Both the position numbers and the translations under genes were made by a program. The notes below the pieces were generated by a model. That model was given only the letters and a program-made list of their open reading frames with translations. It was not told where the DNA came from and searched no databases. Source: Holothuria scabra (Eukaryota > Echinodermata > Holothuroidea > Aspidochirotida > Holothuriidae). From it: a stretch of DNA of 64,000 nt. Positions within the stretch are counted from its first letter, which is position 1. Each line of letters begins with the position of its first letter. The stretch spans positions 12,842,866 to 12,906,865 of the forward strand of contig CM074185.1 in the NCBI GenBank assembly GCA_037179385.1, given 5' to 3'. Shown one piece after another: positions 24,451-36,196 of this stretch.

Positions 24451-25232
24451 TTATTCCAGATGACTTTTGACCTCCATTAAAGACATACATAGACAGACAA
24501 ACATGCAGACAGAGAGAGACAGACAGCTATCTTGAAAGATCACATTTAAAAAGGTTTCAGACTTTGATCCCCCAGCTGACCCCAGATGACCTTTGACCTC
24601 TGCCAAAAACAATGGGGACCTTCTCCTGACTATAACGCATCTACATACCCAAATATGAAATCTATCCAAGCTTCCTATCTTGGGATATCATGTTAACAAG
24701 ATTTTCAGACTTTGACCCCTGGTGACCCCAGATGACCTTTGACCTCTACCAAAAAACAAGATGAAACCATCCTCTGACCATAAGGCATCCATCCACATAT
24801 ACCAAATATGAAGTTTATCCAAGTTTCTTAGATTGAGATATGGTGTTAACAAGATTTTCAGACTTTGACCCTCTGTGACCCCAGATGACCTTTGACCTCC
24901 ACCAAAAACAACAGGGACCATCTCCTGACTATAACGCATCCATATACCCAAATATGAAATCTATCCAAGCAATTCCTATCTTGAGATATCGTGTTAACCA
25001 GATTTCCAGACTTGGACCCCCACTGACCCCAGATGACCTTTGACCTATGCCAAAAACAAAAGCAACCATCTCCTGACCATAACGCATCCACATACCAATT
25101 ATGAAATCTATCCAAGTTCCCTACCTTGAGATATAGCGTTAACAATGTTTTCAGACTTTGACCCCTAGTGACCCCAGATGACCTTTCACCTCCACCCAAA
25201 AACAGAAGGGTTCTTTCTCTCAATATGGTGCA
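24451..25232 (-). repeat. Tandem array 1 with DR1-like sites (units of about 148 bp)
   Basis: About five and a half imperfect units. Each contains TGTTAACAAGATTTTCAGAC, TTTGACCCCTGGTGACCCCA, GATGACCTTTGACCTCCACC, an ATCTCCTGACTATAACGCAT-like block and ACCCAAATATGAAATCTATC. The core TGACCTTTGACCT recurs at 24587, 24733, 24886 and 25034, with altered copies at 24461 and 25179. Its complement is AGGTCA-A-AGGTCA, the DR1 consensus of nuclear receptors. Unit length varies (145-153 bp), so the units have diverged. Long minus-strand frames with GGGQRSSGVTRGQS-like repeats come from the repeat itself and are not a protein. Confidence 0.9.
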
Positions 25233-25411
25233 TCCCCATAGCTACTGGATACATTCTATGATCTGCCCTTTATGTAGGGAATATTCAGACTTCAGTTTTA
25301 AAAGTCATTTCACCTGAGGTCCTTGCTCTCCTGTTGCCACCTTATTGTCAAATGAGACTTTAAAAATACATGGCTATAGCCAGGGGAAGAGAAGCGCAGG
25401 TTTGGGGTGAT
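25233..25411 (+). mobile_element. Insert interrupting array 1 (family R14)
   Basis: A 179-bp segment from CCATAGCTACTGGATACATT to AGAAGCGCAGGTTTGGGGTG. It separates the last array unit from the terminal module, which is contiguous in array 2. A nearly identical inverted copy lies at 36190-36362. No terminal inverted repeat is evident, and the mechanism is unknown. Confidence 0.65.
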
Positions 25412-25570
25412 TGATCTATGTACTAAGTTTAAAAACTGTCAGACATTTCTATCTTGAGATATTGTGTTAACAAGCAACGTGTCACAAACACACACACACC
25501 CACGCATACATACATACACACGAACGCCATTATGATCCCATTGGTTTCTCTTATCATCGAAACCAAAAAT
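25412..25570 (-). repeat. Terminal module of array 1 with (CA)n
   Basis: ATGTACTAAGTTTAAAAAC, then CTATCTTGAGATATTGTGTT, AACAAGCAACGTGTCACAAA, a CA-rich tract and GGTTTCTCTTATCATCGAAA. The same ordered module ends array 2, so both arrays are copies of one composite element. Confidence 0.8.
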
Positions 25571-25574
25571 AAAA

Positions 25575-26575
25575 AAGAAAGCATTCACCACTGCACAGCT
25601 TTCCCAGTTACTAGTTAGGATATTGCAGATAAACATCATATGTATAGGAATAGGTTCACAATGTACATAGGCTAGCCTAGGCCTATGTGCTATACCTTAG
25701 GCAATGGCAAAAGTGCCAAGACATGCTGAAGAAAATTATATCGTAGAGAAAAACTTTAAGCCTTAAGCTCACAAAAGTATTGCACATTGTTGTATGAGGG
25801 ACTATTACACACGCCTTGACAATATTTTAGATGTTCTTGGCCACATGGATTTTTATTGACCCTTTTCAGTACTCGATCCTGCTTTGTGAAAGGAATGTAG
25901 GCTACTGCTGACTAGCACAAGCGTATGCAGAAAGTACTAACGTTAGCTCACTTGCTGAATCAAACCATACATTTTGGGCTTAAATTTCTCAGTTAAGGGA
26001 GGTAGACACTTGGTGTTTTCAATTTTTCCAAAAGCCAAGAATTGACACTGTAGAATATCGTTAATTTATTTACCTTTTTCCCCTTTTATAATGGCGAACT
26101 TTTTTCCGAGATTCCATTGTCGAGATTTGCGAGATCCTTTAGCTAAGCTGTACACACTGAGAAAGCAGTGAATGTGCCGCGAGTAGTTATTGTGATTGCG
26201 CTTAAAGTATGTGATCGATCATTGGTGTATGGAACAATCACAATTTCCTGTTGAAGTTCACCTTGTCTTCTTGGCAGGTGTCGAATGTGCACTTCTCCTT
26301 CGTTATTACGTAGTGCAAAATATTGAAGCAGTTGCCAAACACGTCCGCCAAGCAAGCTATATTTCAGCATGCATCTGCTCGAATCTTATGCCATCCACAT
26401 GTGTTCAAACTGCTAATTTTAGCTTTAGGCTTAGTGCAAGAGAATTTTGGGCCGGGCGGCCAATGTTTTTGTTTTTGTGCCAGGGAGGGGGTGGGGGGGG
26501 GAACTCTTCAGAGTTTATCCTGGTTGTGCACCTGTGGTCAAAAACAGCTAGTGGAGAACACTGTTACCTAAAAAT
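25575..26575. other. Spacer between the two DR1 arrays
   Basis: About 1 kb of sequence without the repeat units and without a supported gene. A G-run lies at 26483-26501. The 209-codon frame that starts at 26196 owes its second half to array 2. Confidence 0.45.
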
Positions 26576-26579
26576 GACA

Positions 26580-27345
26580 TTCATTCCAAGTTTCCTATCT
26601 CAAGATGTCGTAATAATTAGGTTTTCGGATTTGACCACTGGTGACCCCAAATGTACTTTGACCCCCACCAAAAGTTATATGGTTCGTCCCTTGACAATAT
26701 TGCATCTACATACCAAGTATGACATTCGTCTAAGTTTTCTATCTCAAGAAATAGTGATAACGATGTTTTCGGAGTTTGACCCCTGGCGACCCCACATGAC
26801 CTTTGACCCCCACCAAAAACAGTAGGTTTATTCTCTTGATAATAATGCATCTAGATACTAAGTATGACATTCATCCAAGCTTTCTACCTCAAGATATCGC
26901 GTTTAAAAGGTTTTCGGGTCTGACCCCTGGTGACCCCATACGACCTTTGACCCCCAACAAAAACAATAGGGTTCTTCCTCCCACTGTGGAGCATCTATGT
27001 ACCAAGTATGGCATTCATCCAAGTTTCCAATCTCAAGATATCGTGTTAACGAGGTTTTCGGGGTCTGACCCCTGTTGACCCCAAATGACCTTTGACCCCC
27101 ACCAAAAACAATAGGGTTCTTCCTCTGACAATAACGTACCTACATACCAAGTATGACATTCATCCAAGATTTCTACCTTAAGATATCATGTTAACAAGGT
27201 TTTCAGAGTTTGACCCCTGGTGACCCCATATGACCTTTGACCCCCACCAAAAACAATAGGATTCTTTCTCTCACTATGGGGCATCCATGTACCAAGTTTG
27301 AAAACATTGAGACCTTCCCTTCTTGAGATATCGTGTTAACAAGCA
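26580..27345 (-). repeat. Tandem array 2 with DR1-like sites (units of about 145 bp)
   Basis: Five units plus a partial one. The core TGACCTTTGACCCC or a variant starts at 26652, 26797, 26941, 27086 and 27231, with spacing 145, 144, 145 and 145. Its complement reads GGGTCA-A-AGGTCA. Upstream in most units, TGACCCCTGGTGACCCC gives two further half-sites 4 bases apart. The regular period contrasts with array 1. Translations through it, such as GGGQRSCGVARGQ on the minus strand, are repeat shadows. Confidence 0.92.
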
Positions 27346-27475
27346 AAGTGTCACAAACACACACACACACATACACACACACGCACACACACACACACGC
27401 ACATACACACACACACACACGCCATCGTGAATGCATAGGTTTCTCTTTCATCGAAACCAAAAACTACTTATATGG
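27346..27475 (-). repeat. Terminal module of array 2 with (CA)n microsatellite
   Basis: CAAAGTGTCACAAACACACA, then about 65 bp of CA repeats with scattered TA and CG, then GCCATCGTGAATGCATAGGT and TTTCATCGAAACCAAAAAC. It is homologous to 25412-25570. Confidence 0.85.
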
Positions 27476-27479
27476 CAAA

Positions 27480-30400
27480 TTGCCCTCAAAATCAGGGACG
27501 GCAAAAATACAGAAGAGTTAATGTTCTATGGGTCTCAATCCATATAGATTTCTAAGCTATAAGCATGCAGAACATCTTTAAAAGTTTGAGAGCTAGACTT
27601 CCTTTTAAAACTTAATTCTGAATGTTCCTAGACATGCAGTTTAACACACTGTTGGCCGACTTTAGCTGCAAGCATTCTCGCTGAGTTTAAAAAATGCATT
27701 ATCAATCCCTTCCTAACCCCTGGTATGATTAAAGCTAAACATGATCCAACTCTCTAGGGGTATCTACCTCACTGCTGCCCTCAATCAACCCATGAAATTT
27801 AACCTGCCTTCTTGTTGCAATGAGTAATTAATGTGCATGATAATTGAATATGATAGTTTCATTTGTTTCCATGGAGATTGTCGCTGTGCTGTAGAGTACA
27901 CCTGCCACCAGATATAGCTGCTCTAATGATAAAATGTGTACCCTTGTATTGTATGTGACTTAAGAGACTCATGTTTCATAAAGAGTATAATGAAGGAGAA
28001 AATGGAAAGAAAAAATCTGAACAAAATGACGTTAATGACAAATTAAGGAAAGAATACCGACATATGACAAGAATATTAGCCAAAGTTACTTTCGATCACA
28101 TTTGCACTTAGGAAGTTGAGATCATCCGTATAAGATGACTTCTCAGATTAAAAAAAGCAGCCATCATCTCAGGCAACACATTTGCTAGGGGAAAAAAAAA
28201 TCAATGGATGATTGTTTTAAAGTTTCCTTTTGTTTTGTTTCTATAGTTTAAATTCTCTGTAACATGTAGACAAATATAAGAACAAATTTTAATCACAGAA
28301 GAATGTACATGGCAATGGGCATGATTCACATGGTTCTCAAAAGCCATAAATCGTAAAACTGGATTTTCTAGGAGAAACTGCTTGATTAACCTTATTTAAT
28401 ACTTAAGTCTATTAAAATGGAGTATCATGGTAGATAACTTTGGAACAGAAATAAAGAATATTGCAAGATTTAACTGTGGTTTCAAAACATAATACTTTCT
28501 TCTTCTTTTTTTGGAAGGAGGAGGGGGGAATGAGACTTCTTTTGCAATTTAATTTCAACAATCAGAAAAGGGACTATAGAGTATTTGTTACAAAGGTTGA
28601 GAAACCTCCCATCAGCAGTCAGCAAATTACCATTATTGTAATTATTTATTATGTAAATCACTTTTCAGTCAAAGAATGGCAAAGCACATTTGTAACAGCT
28701 TGAAGCCACTGCATTGGTTTAACTGTCAAAAAATCTTTCAAAACACAGACATAGCTTAAGTGAGTTAAAGTCATGGAAACAGTAGCAACACAAATCATTT
28801 ACAACCAGAACAAACACACAGCTACCCTTAACTCTGTTTCACTTGCCGTTTTGTTGGCTTTCACAAAGAGCCAAGAACAAGTTTAATCAATCAAGAATTG
28901 TTTCTTCTGTCTCCTACATGATCATAAGTAGTTGTTTATTTCATCTTTTCCTCTCAGGTCCCTTATCTGATGAACTATTTGTATCTTATTCACCTTTCAG
29001 GTTAAGATTCTCACCAAGACGTCCACTGAGATTCAATCAAAACACACTGCAGCAGAATTGCCACACCTTGTGATTTTTGTATCAACAAACTGAAAGCGAG
29101 GAGGTTTGTATTTTTAGCCCAAGAAACTCTCATGCAAGAAACAGAATCATAGTTTTCTAATGACTTCACATGTTCACTAGTCTACGGTAAAATTCACTGA
29201 CTGTTACATGTATTTAAAGAAGCATTTAATGAATTTTTAAATTTTAATTACAGTACTCACTCTGGTATAGGGTCCTCCGTGACCTTAAATGGCTTCCTAA
29301 CCCGTCAAGTGTTAAACAAAATTAAAAATTAGTTTATCCATAAAAAATTGTCACAATATTGAAGGGGATGCAAATGTTTGGGGTCTACCAGCATACTGTA
29401 GATCTTTCAAATCATTTCAAAAATGTGAATCAAATGTATATTTATCCTTTGTGCCTAAAATATTGGATTGGGGACATCTAATATAATGTGCCTCTTCTAA
29501 AAATATTGGGACATGTCCCTAGCTGTCCTCCCAAAGACCAAAGCCCATGCCTGTCTGCCCCCTTTTCTCATACAACTTGGACACTACAGTATGAAGGAAA
29601 CATGGGTGTACTTCAGTTTTAATAAAGACACAGAAAAGTCTTTCATGTGTGAATAAAATGTCTCCAAAATACTTAAAATGCTTCAAATTCACTTGGGGGT
29701 AAAAATTGTGTGATTTAACTACTTCATCTACGTAGTCCTGTCTCAAATTAAAATGGGAATGGATGGAAATTCAATCAGATCTGTTTGTACACCAAAGATT
29801 TTTTTTAGCTTAGACCGTAACTGTAACAGCCAAAAATATCATGTGCGTCACTTACATCTAATAAATCCCAACCGAGATCTTCAGACTCCTTGCGTATACA
29901 AATAAAATAAAAAGATTTTCAGGCCCTCTCCAGCAGAAATTACTAGCAATTATTCTTCCAACTATACTCAAATTGCTCTGAAGGACTATTAAACCGAATT
30001 GTAGAAGCAGGACGTACCACAATCAATGCAAGAGACTCCCAGTTTGAAGGGAGACAATGGCATACATCATTCACACTGTACCTGTTTCTGAGAGCAATTC
30101 TGCCATACACTAATGCACATCAGACTAGGTCAGACAAACTGCAATCCCTCTTTTTTTTTGAGAAGAAAGTCAACACAGGAAGTTTATGAACTAACCACAA
30201 TACCACTTAGATGAACACTACTATACCCATGATACTACAGTGTGTGAATCTATCTTGGAATCAATCTCCTGCCCCCCTCTGTATGACAAACTAATAAATA
30301 TCTGTTTACTATAAAAATGAAATACGCCCACACTGAGTCTGACAATGTTGTGGGCCTGATATTACTACACATGCAGTCTAAGTCATTATAATCTGGCTGA

Positions 30401-31450
30401 CTGCAGTGCAATAAAGCTATACACCTGACCAACTGAACAGGTATGTTTATAGTGCTCGATGCATGCTTGAAGAGAAGTGTACGTTTACTGGCCTAGCTGC
30501 ACAAGTGAACAATCAATTTATTTTACTTGGAAAATTGATGTTATCATGCTGAAACAAACATTCACTTTTATACAGAATTACATTCCCTTAACCATCTGCT
30601 TATAGTTGTGTTGAGAAGTTTTTCAGAATTGATCTTGGAACATGTGATATCTACTGGTTATATATTACACACACTTTTGAGAAAAAAGGTTGCCAAAGAG
30701 AACAAAGCTTTGGCCAGAAATGTGGGTTCAGGAAGTCTAAATTACAAGGGAATCTCTGTGAAACTTGTAAAATAAAATGTTCTCTTCAAACGGTAAAATC
30801 TAGGAACTGGGGAGCCCAAATGCTCTTTGACTGTTAAGGTCTTGCTATAGGAAAATTTTGTGAAAAAATAACATGCCACACACTAATTAGGATTACTAGG
30901 CACAAAAGGTGATTTTCATCCTTCCTTCTTGCAGTGTATAAAAGTTTCTGAATTGTTTGTTCTGACTCATTCAATGTATTTTTCTGCCAGATAAAGGCCT
31001 ATTTTCCATTCAAAGAGGGCAACTGCAGAACTTGCTCCATTTTCATATGTCTACTTTTCCACATTAATTTTCAATTGAAGGGTCTCTTAATTTCTTCAGT
31101 GATACAACAGATATACTTTAAGAAGGCCTGTAGAAGGTTTGTATAAAAAGTCATTGCAAAGAAGATAAACAACTATTCTTTTGTAAGAGCCAAAAATCAA
31201 GTTGATAGGTCAATCTTTCCAGTCAAAATGTAAAAGAGGGGCAAGTTTCAACCAGACCGATGCTTTGCAGCTCGTACGTACTCTCTCATACTGAACTGTA
31301 CAATTTTACCATGAAGCTGTTACATAATATATGCTCTGTGCTCTCACACAGGTTTGCATGGAGTTCACATTCAACAAACGATGAATCATACTTCTCCAAT
31401 AATGTCAATATTTTCACTGTGTTCTAACTGTCATATATATGAAGGAATTC
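27480..31450. other. Non-coding stretch
   Basis: About 4 kb without a supported exon, RNA gene or complete mobile element. The only repeat noted is 29255-29325, which matches 23783-23850. The short open frames have no recognisable domain. Confidence 0.45.
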
Positions 31451-31455
31451 ATTAA

Positions 31456-31723
31456 AGACCCAGTACCAATTCTCCTAACCTTCTTACTTAAGCCCCTCCC
31501 ACAATTGTCTCAAATTCATGTTCATCCAGATACAATCTCAGTCTATTGCTTCGAGGTGAGTAAAGAAAAACAATTAAAACACTCTCAGTACCATTCACGA
31601 TGTGTAATATAAGCTTTGGTACTCTGCATTTTTTGAATTTGCTGTCAATCAAAGATCTGAGTCAATTGAGAATTTAGGTGCCCCCATACCAAAATTGTAG
31701 TTTGGAATGAGAGGTTTTGCCCT
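31456..31723 (+). mobile_element. TTAA-type MITE, family R1, copy b
   Basis: Flanked by TTAA (31452-31455 and 31724-31727). It contains the R1 landmarks CCAATTCTCCTAACCTTCTT, AAGCCCCTCCCACAATTGTC, AAAACACTCTCAGTACC, CTGTCAATCAAAGA and AAATTGTAGTTTGGAATGAG. It is slightly shorter than full length at the left end. Confidence 0.75.
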
Positions 31724-31729
31724 TTAAGC

Positions 31730-33355
31730 CATATTGCCAATGTTTGCATGGGTACAATTACAAATCCAGAATATATCATTCGTTTCTTATCAGTAAAATT
31801 TGTGTAAGTATAGGCCTACATAAGGAAATTCCAGAAAAAATGTAAAAAGTTGTGCTATAAATGTTGAACCGTCAACTATATGCAGCAGATGGCAATTTGC
31901 TAAGTTTCTAAAAATAAGTTAAATATTCTAACACAAATCTTATTTCAAAAGGTAACTGCATATAAGTGCATCCAGTTTTTCAAAATTTTAAATCACTGTA
32001 AGAGGTATAACATGAATGGCAAAACTGTCATTAAAAACTGTCATAAATGATATTGGTAAATTTTGGGCTAGGATCTAAATTTGCTCAATGCAAAGTTCTG
32101 TTACTTAATACATGTATATTTTACATAACAATAAACAAAGAGTAAAAAAGTAAGAAAGCACAAAAGGAAGAAAATACCTTTTTTATGCAACATGTATTAG
32201 TTTGAAGCTGTTTCATGATATGTAATTACTTTTCCTTCTTCATTTTACCTCACCATAATAATTAACGTCCTGTGATACATAAAGGCTGCATCGTACAGAA
32301 GCCTTGTTGCTGACCTGTACGGAACCAATTTAGTCTTACACCAAAACTACAGTTCTAACCCACAAGGTCACTGTTGTTGTAACAAAATAATTTCAAATAA
32401 TGAGGCATGTGCTAGAAGTCTCACCGTAGCTTGTAAGTGGATCTGTTTGTGGTGCTGCAGAAGTCATGCTGTAATGGATCAAAGTAGACAGTTTGAATCA
32501 TATTTAACAAAACCTGCAGCTCTACTGATCGGAAAAGAAATGTGTGATCATCCTCTTACAACTATATTGAACCTTAAGGTGACACAAACAAAATAAATAA
32601 AAAAGACATCCAGATGCATGACCTGGTGTGCCTGAACACTGAAAAAAAGATCCAAGATCTTTTATCTGTGTATTCGTTTCCACAAAAGTTGCATCCAATT
32701 TTGCGAAGGCAACTTTCAAGTTAAACCATGCCAGTTCAAAGTCCTGAGTTAATCATAACTTTTAAGGTAGTGTCACATAATGTTGTAGCCTATTTAGCAG
32801 TCATCAGTAACATACTGGTTGTCAACACTTGAATCACCGTACCATATGAAATACCACAATTTTACTGCGAAAGTTGAACAGTGCTTAATTGAAGATTGGT
32901 TTTCAATTATATTCAGTCCCTCTGGCTGATATATTATAAATCTTTCATAATTTTTACAATTAATTTGCAATTCGCACTTAATTTGACGCTTGAACAATAT
33001 TCTCTTCATAGTATTTCCTCTAAGGGTGACTTTCCTAAGACGTTCGCAGTGCTTTATAGCAATTTATTGAAGCCACACAGTTCAAAATAATTTTATACTT
33101 TAATTGTTGGTTAAAACATGCATAATACTACTAAGTGGATGCATGGTTGTCATGGATACTCTTGATGGAGGTTGTTGTCCTCGACGTCTATCAGTACAAG
33201 ATATGATAGTTACCTGTTGGCAATATTGTTTTTAGTTGATGTATTATTGAATGTTTATTTTTAGCATGACTGTGTTTTGCTTTGTCAAATTCATGTGGGT
33301 GTAGGGAAACCCCCTAAGCAGTGTTGAGGTAAATGCATTTTTACATTTCTCCCCT
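31730..33355. other. Non-coding stretch
   Basis: No feature recognised in about 1.6 kb. Confidence 0.45.
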
Positions 33356-33376
33356 AGCTCCTCCCCCCCCCCTCCC

Positions 33377-33747
33377 CCCGGGCTGTGAACACTTAGCAAA
33401 ATAATTAAACGTTTAGCCTCAAAAATTTGCAATCTTTCAGCGATTAATCGCAATTACCTTATCACAAAAAAAAAAAAAAAAATTCAGTATTTAGTGATTG
33501 ATACTGAATGTATTGCAGAAATAATTATAGTTGTTATCTTGCATGGTAAAATCAAATTATTCTGAAACTTTGAAGCCTAAGGGGTTCTAATATGCCCATA
33601 ATGTTCCATATTTAACAAAAACCAGGGATCATCAAAGTATACAAATGGATAAAAACTGTTTTGCGATTTATCACTTGTAGCTTTGTACTAAACGTTTATT
33701 CCACATGTGATTGTTTAGCGTTAAATCGTCACACGTTCACAGCCCTA
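33377..33747 (-). mobile_element. hAT-like MITE, family M2, copy 2
   Basis: Inverted, slightly shorter copy of 4674-5105. It runs from GGGCTGTGAACACTTAGCAA to ACACGTTCACAGCCCTA and shares CAGCGATTAATCGCAATTAC, TTGCATGGTAAAATCAAATT and AAAGTATACAAATGGAT. Both flanks are C-rich runs, so a target duplication cannot be judged. It lacks the internal hairpin arm found in copy 1. Confidence 0.8.
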
Positions 33748-33749
33748 CC

Positions 33750-34200
33750 CCCCCCCCCCACAAAAAAAAAATTTCCAGCAGCCTGGTCCTTCTTTCCTAA
33801 TTTTTCAATGGTCTTATCAGTGTGAAAGCCAGCTTTTAGCTATATCACAGGTGTACTGGACGGATCCATGCAGGGGGGGACTCACCCGCCCAATTTGGGC
33901 AAGCAGTTGGCCTATTTGGGCAAAACATGGGGGAAACATGTTAAACGGTAACAAATATTCAGGCAAAAAATGTTCTCACCCCTTCATAGAAAATTACCCC
34001 CATACACCTGAGGCTGCTATGGGCATGAATCATTGATCTGTATACTTTAAATATCAGCTTATGCTGTATCAGAACCTTTAATAGTATTACAAACATCCAT
34101 GTACATAATAAACACATGATAAAAGGTGACAGACTGAACCATTTTTCCATCCATAAATACTGAATGAAATTTAATTTGATTTGTTGGAATCCTATGCTGA
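33750..34200. other. Non-coding stretch
   Basis: A C run and poly(A) at 33748-33771, then nothing recognised. Confidence 0.4.
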
Positions 34201-34204
34201 AACA

Positions 34205-34420
34205 ATACCCTTGTGGTTAATCTAGTGGTACCTGTGTACAGTCTTTTTGCCAGATGTGGGGCACTGGATTGGTCTCCCGCCTCAAATGAAGGGCATCACA
34301 CCACACAATGGCAGGAGGTTACATTTTTACTGTCTTTGGTATGGCTTGGTTTTGAAATTTAATCCTGGACTTTCCAAGTAAAAGGGTGATGCTCTAACAC
34401 TGATGCCTCATCCAGATTGG
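34205..34420 (-). mobile_element. tRNA-derived SINE remnant (tRNA-Lys-like head)
   Basis: On the minus strand the head reads TGAGGCATCAGTGTTAGAGC (complement of 34391-34410). It continues through CACCCTTTTACTTGGAAAGT to CCAGGATTAAATTTC (34354-34368). This follows the layout of a tRNA-Lys-like A box, a TTTT-type anticodon region and a degenerate B box (consensus GGTTCRANNCC). A non-tRNA body, with GTGCCCCACATCTGGCAAAA, extends to about 34205. The B box has lost consensus bases, so it is likely dead. It is not a functional tRNA gene. Confidence 0.5.
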
Positions 34421-34424
34421 ATGA

Positions 34425-35110
34425 AGTTCACATGCTGAAATCATGCAAGCTTTTTGTTACATGAGTTTAGATGAAACAGCTAAGTTCAAACCACATTTTG
34501 CAGATCCACATATTATAAAGCCATGAAAGTAGTAAATTTTAGGTGACCTAGCTTACATGTATAAAATCAATGATGTAGAGTTGGGAGCTTGTTTGGGAAA
34601 GAAAATTTTAATTCTTTCATATATCTTCATTCACATGTGATATGTAACCCTTGAAGTGATAACTTAGTATCATAAAACAGCATAAATCCCTTTTACACAG
34701 AAACTTAAAATACTTGGTGCAAAGAAATTACTGGAAAGTTTCACTGAATAAAGGTTGCTGACATACATTATCACATTTAATGAACAATATGAATTGCTCA
34801 ATTTAAATCAGACTCTGCCAGCATGCATACAATAAGTTACCAACTAGGTTATAATATCAACCAAGTCATCTAATCTAAATCTTTTCAAGTTGTCACATGA
34901 TACTGTAACTGCATGGCTCACTCGTACACTGACTCTAGATACCATACAGTAGCACCAACTATGAGCGTCAGAGACAATCAAAATGCCCCAGGGAATCTAA
35001 AACACACTTTACCCATGCAGTTCCACATGGACCATTAACTCAGAATTTTATTTCTAAGGTCAAGTCTGTCATGATTATCATGAAGCATCCTGCTGCTTCC
35101 AGCCTGAATA
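34425..35110. other. Non-coding stretch
   Basis: No feature recognised. Confidence 0.4.
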
Positions 35111-35115
35111 TTTAA

Positions 35116-35300
35116 AGGTATTCTCTCACCCCAAACAGTTTCAATTCTTCTAACCTAGAAACTTGAGCCCCTCCCACAACTGATCCTCATCCTAACACAA
35201 TTTTAGGTGAGTGTACAAAGACAGAATTCCCCAATGTGATACCAAAACTCTCAGTACATGCTGTGTGCTGTTGCATTCTGTGTAATAAGTTTCTGAAAGA
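35116..35300 (+). mobile_element. TTAA-type MITE, family R1, copy c (truncated)
   Basis: TTAA at 35112-35115, then AGGTATTCTCTCACCCCAAA, CAATTCTTCTAACC, GAGCCCCTCCCACAACTG and AAAACTCTCAGTACATGCTG. The right half of the family consensus is missing. Confidence 0.65.
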
Positions 35301-35304
35301 AGTT

Positions 35305-35635
35305 CAACAAGGAGATGTGATATTTTAATTTTAGATGTTATGTTTGGCTTTTTTCCATTGGAAGTTTTGATAACCAAGGGGATAAATCTATGGCAATTCA
35401 TATACACAGCTAAACAAGGGCATACAAGGGGAGGGGGAAACATTTATGAGAGAGAAAAGAGTGGGACACAGATTACAAACATTCGAAGCTATATATTTGA
35501 ACACATTTGCCATATTCCATAACCCTTATGGGGACAGTTCAAGCAATGCCTTTCATAGAGTGGTACCACCTGTTAGCACATGCTGTATAAATTTAAGATT
35601 TCAAAATTTTAGGGGTCAGATGATCCTTCCTTCTC
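35305..35635. other. Non-coding stretch
   Basis: No feature recognised. Confidence 0.4.
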
Positions 35636-35640
35636 CGGGC

Positions 35641-36196
35641 TTGGGGTAACCGTAATCAGTAATCGTAATCAATTGCAATCGATTTCACATTTTGATTTGT
35701 AATTGCAATCGATTACTTTTGTGAAAATCCCATCGTAATCCATTACAATGGCAAAGTAATTGCAATCGTACTGTCATTTCTGATTACATTGAAGTTGAAT
35801 TGAACAAAGACGTAAAGTTACTAAACAATTTTTTTCAGTGCTTGGTTCTTCTATTGGAATGACAAAATTTAATTGTCCCTCTTTCTTGGATGTTCCAGCT
35901 TAAAATGAGTGAGAAGTGCATGGGTTCAATAATCTCTACTTTGGGAGAACTTGGTTCTGTCCAGGCTTATCTAGAACAATGTCCATGGCCCTTTTTCCAG
36001 TTGTGGACACTGGATTGTTTTGCCTACTACATTGTTTATGTGGAAAGAGAATGTAATCACGATTGCAATCATGATTACATTGCAATGTAATCGCAATAAA
36101 CTATTTTCAATTTTACCTGTAATCGTAATCATAATCACAATCGTAAAATATGAAGTAATCGCAATCGTAATTGATTACATTGAGAGGTAATCACCC
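35641..36196. mobile_element. Element rich in GTAATCGCAATCG / GATTACAAT motifs
   Basis: The ends TTGGGGTAACCGTAATCAG and GAGGTAATCACCCCAA are inverted. The two terminal stretches (about 35641-35790 and 36045-36190) carry dense copies of GTAATCGTAATC, GCAATCGATTAC and GATTGCAATCATGATTAC in both orientations, around a unique centre. This layout of clustered subterminal motifs is typical of non-autonomous DNA transposons with many transposase sites. No target duplication is clear. Confidence 0.65.

Noticed and set aside
24858..25223. 121-codon minus-strand frame with GGGQRSSGVTRGQS-like repeats
   Set aside because: It follows the 148-bp tandem DNA repeat; similar short frames occur through every unit. 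There is no start context or domain.
26196..26825. 209-codon plus-strand frame, the longest in the window
   Set aside because: The second half is translation of DR1 array 2 and a G run. The first half matches nothing I recognise.
24451..27345. Could the regular repeats be a CRISPR array?
   Set aside because: Units are 145-153 bp without short conserved repeats and variable spacers, the genome is animal, and no cas genes are present.
34354..34410. Functional tRNA gene
   Set aside because: The B box is degenerate and the acceptor and anticodon stems do not pair well; SINE remnant is the better reading.
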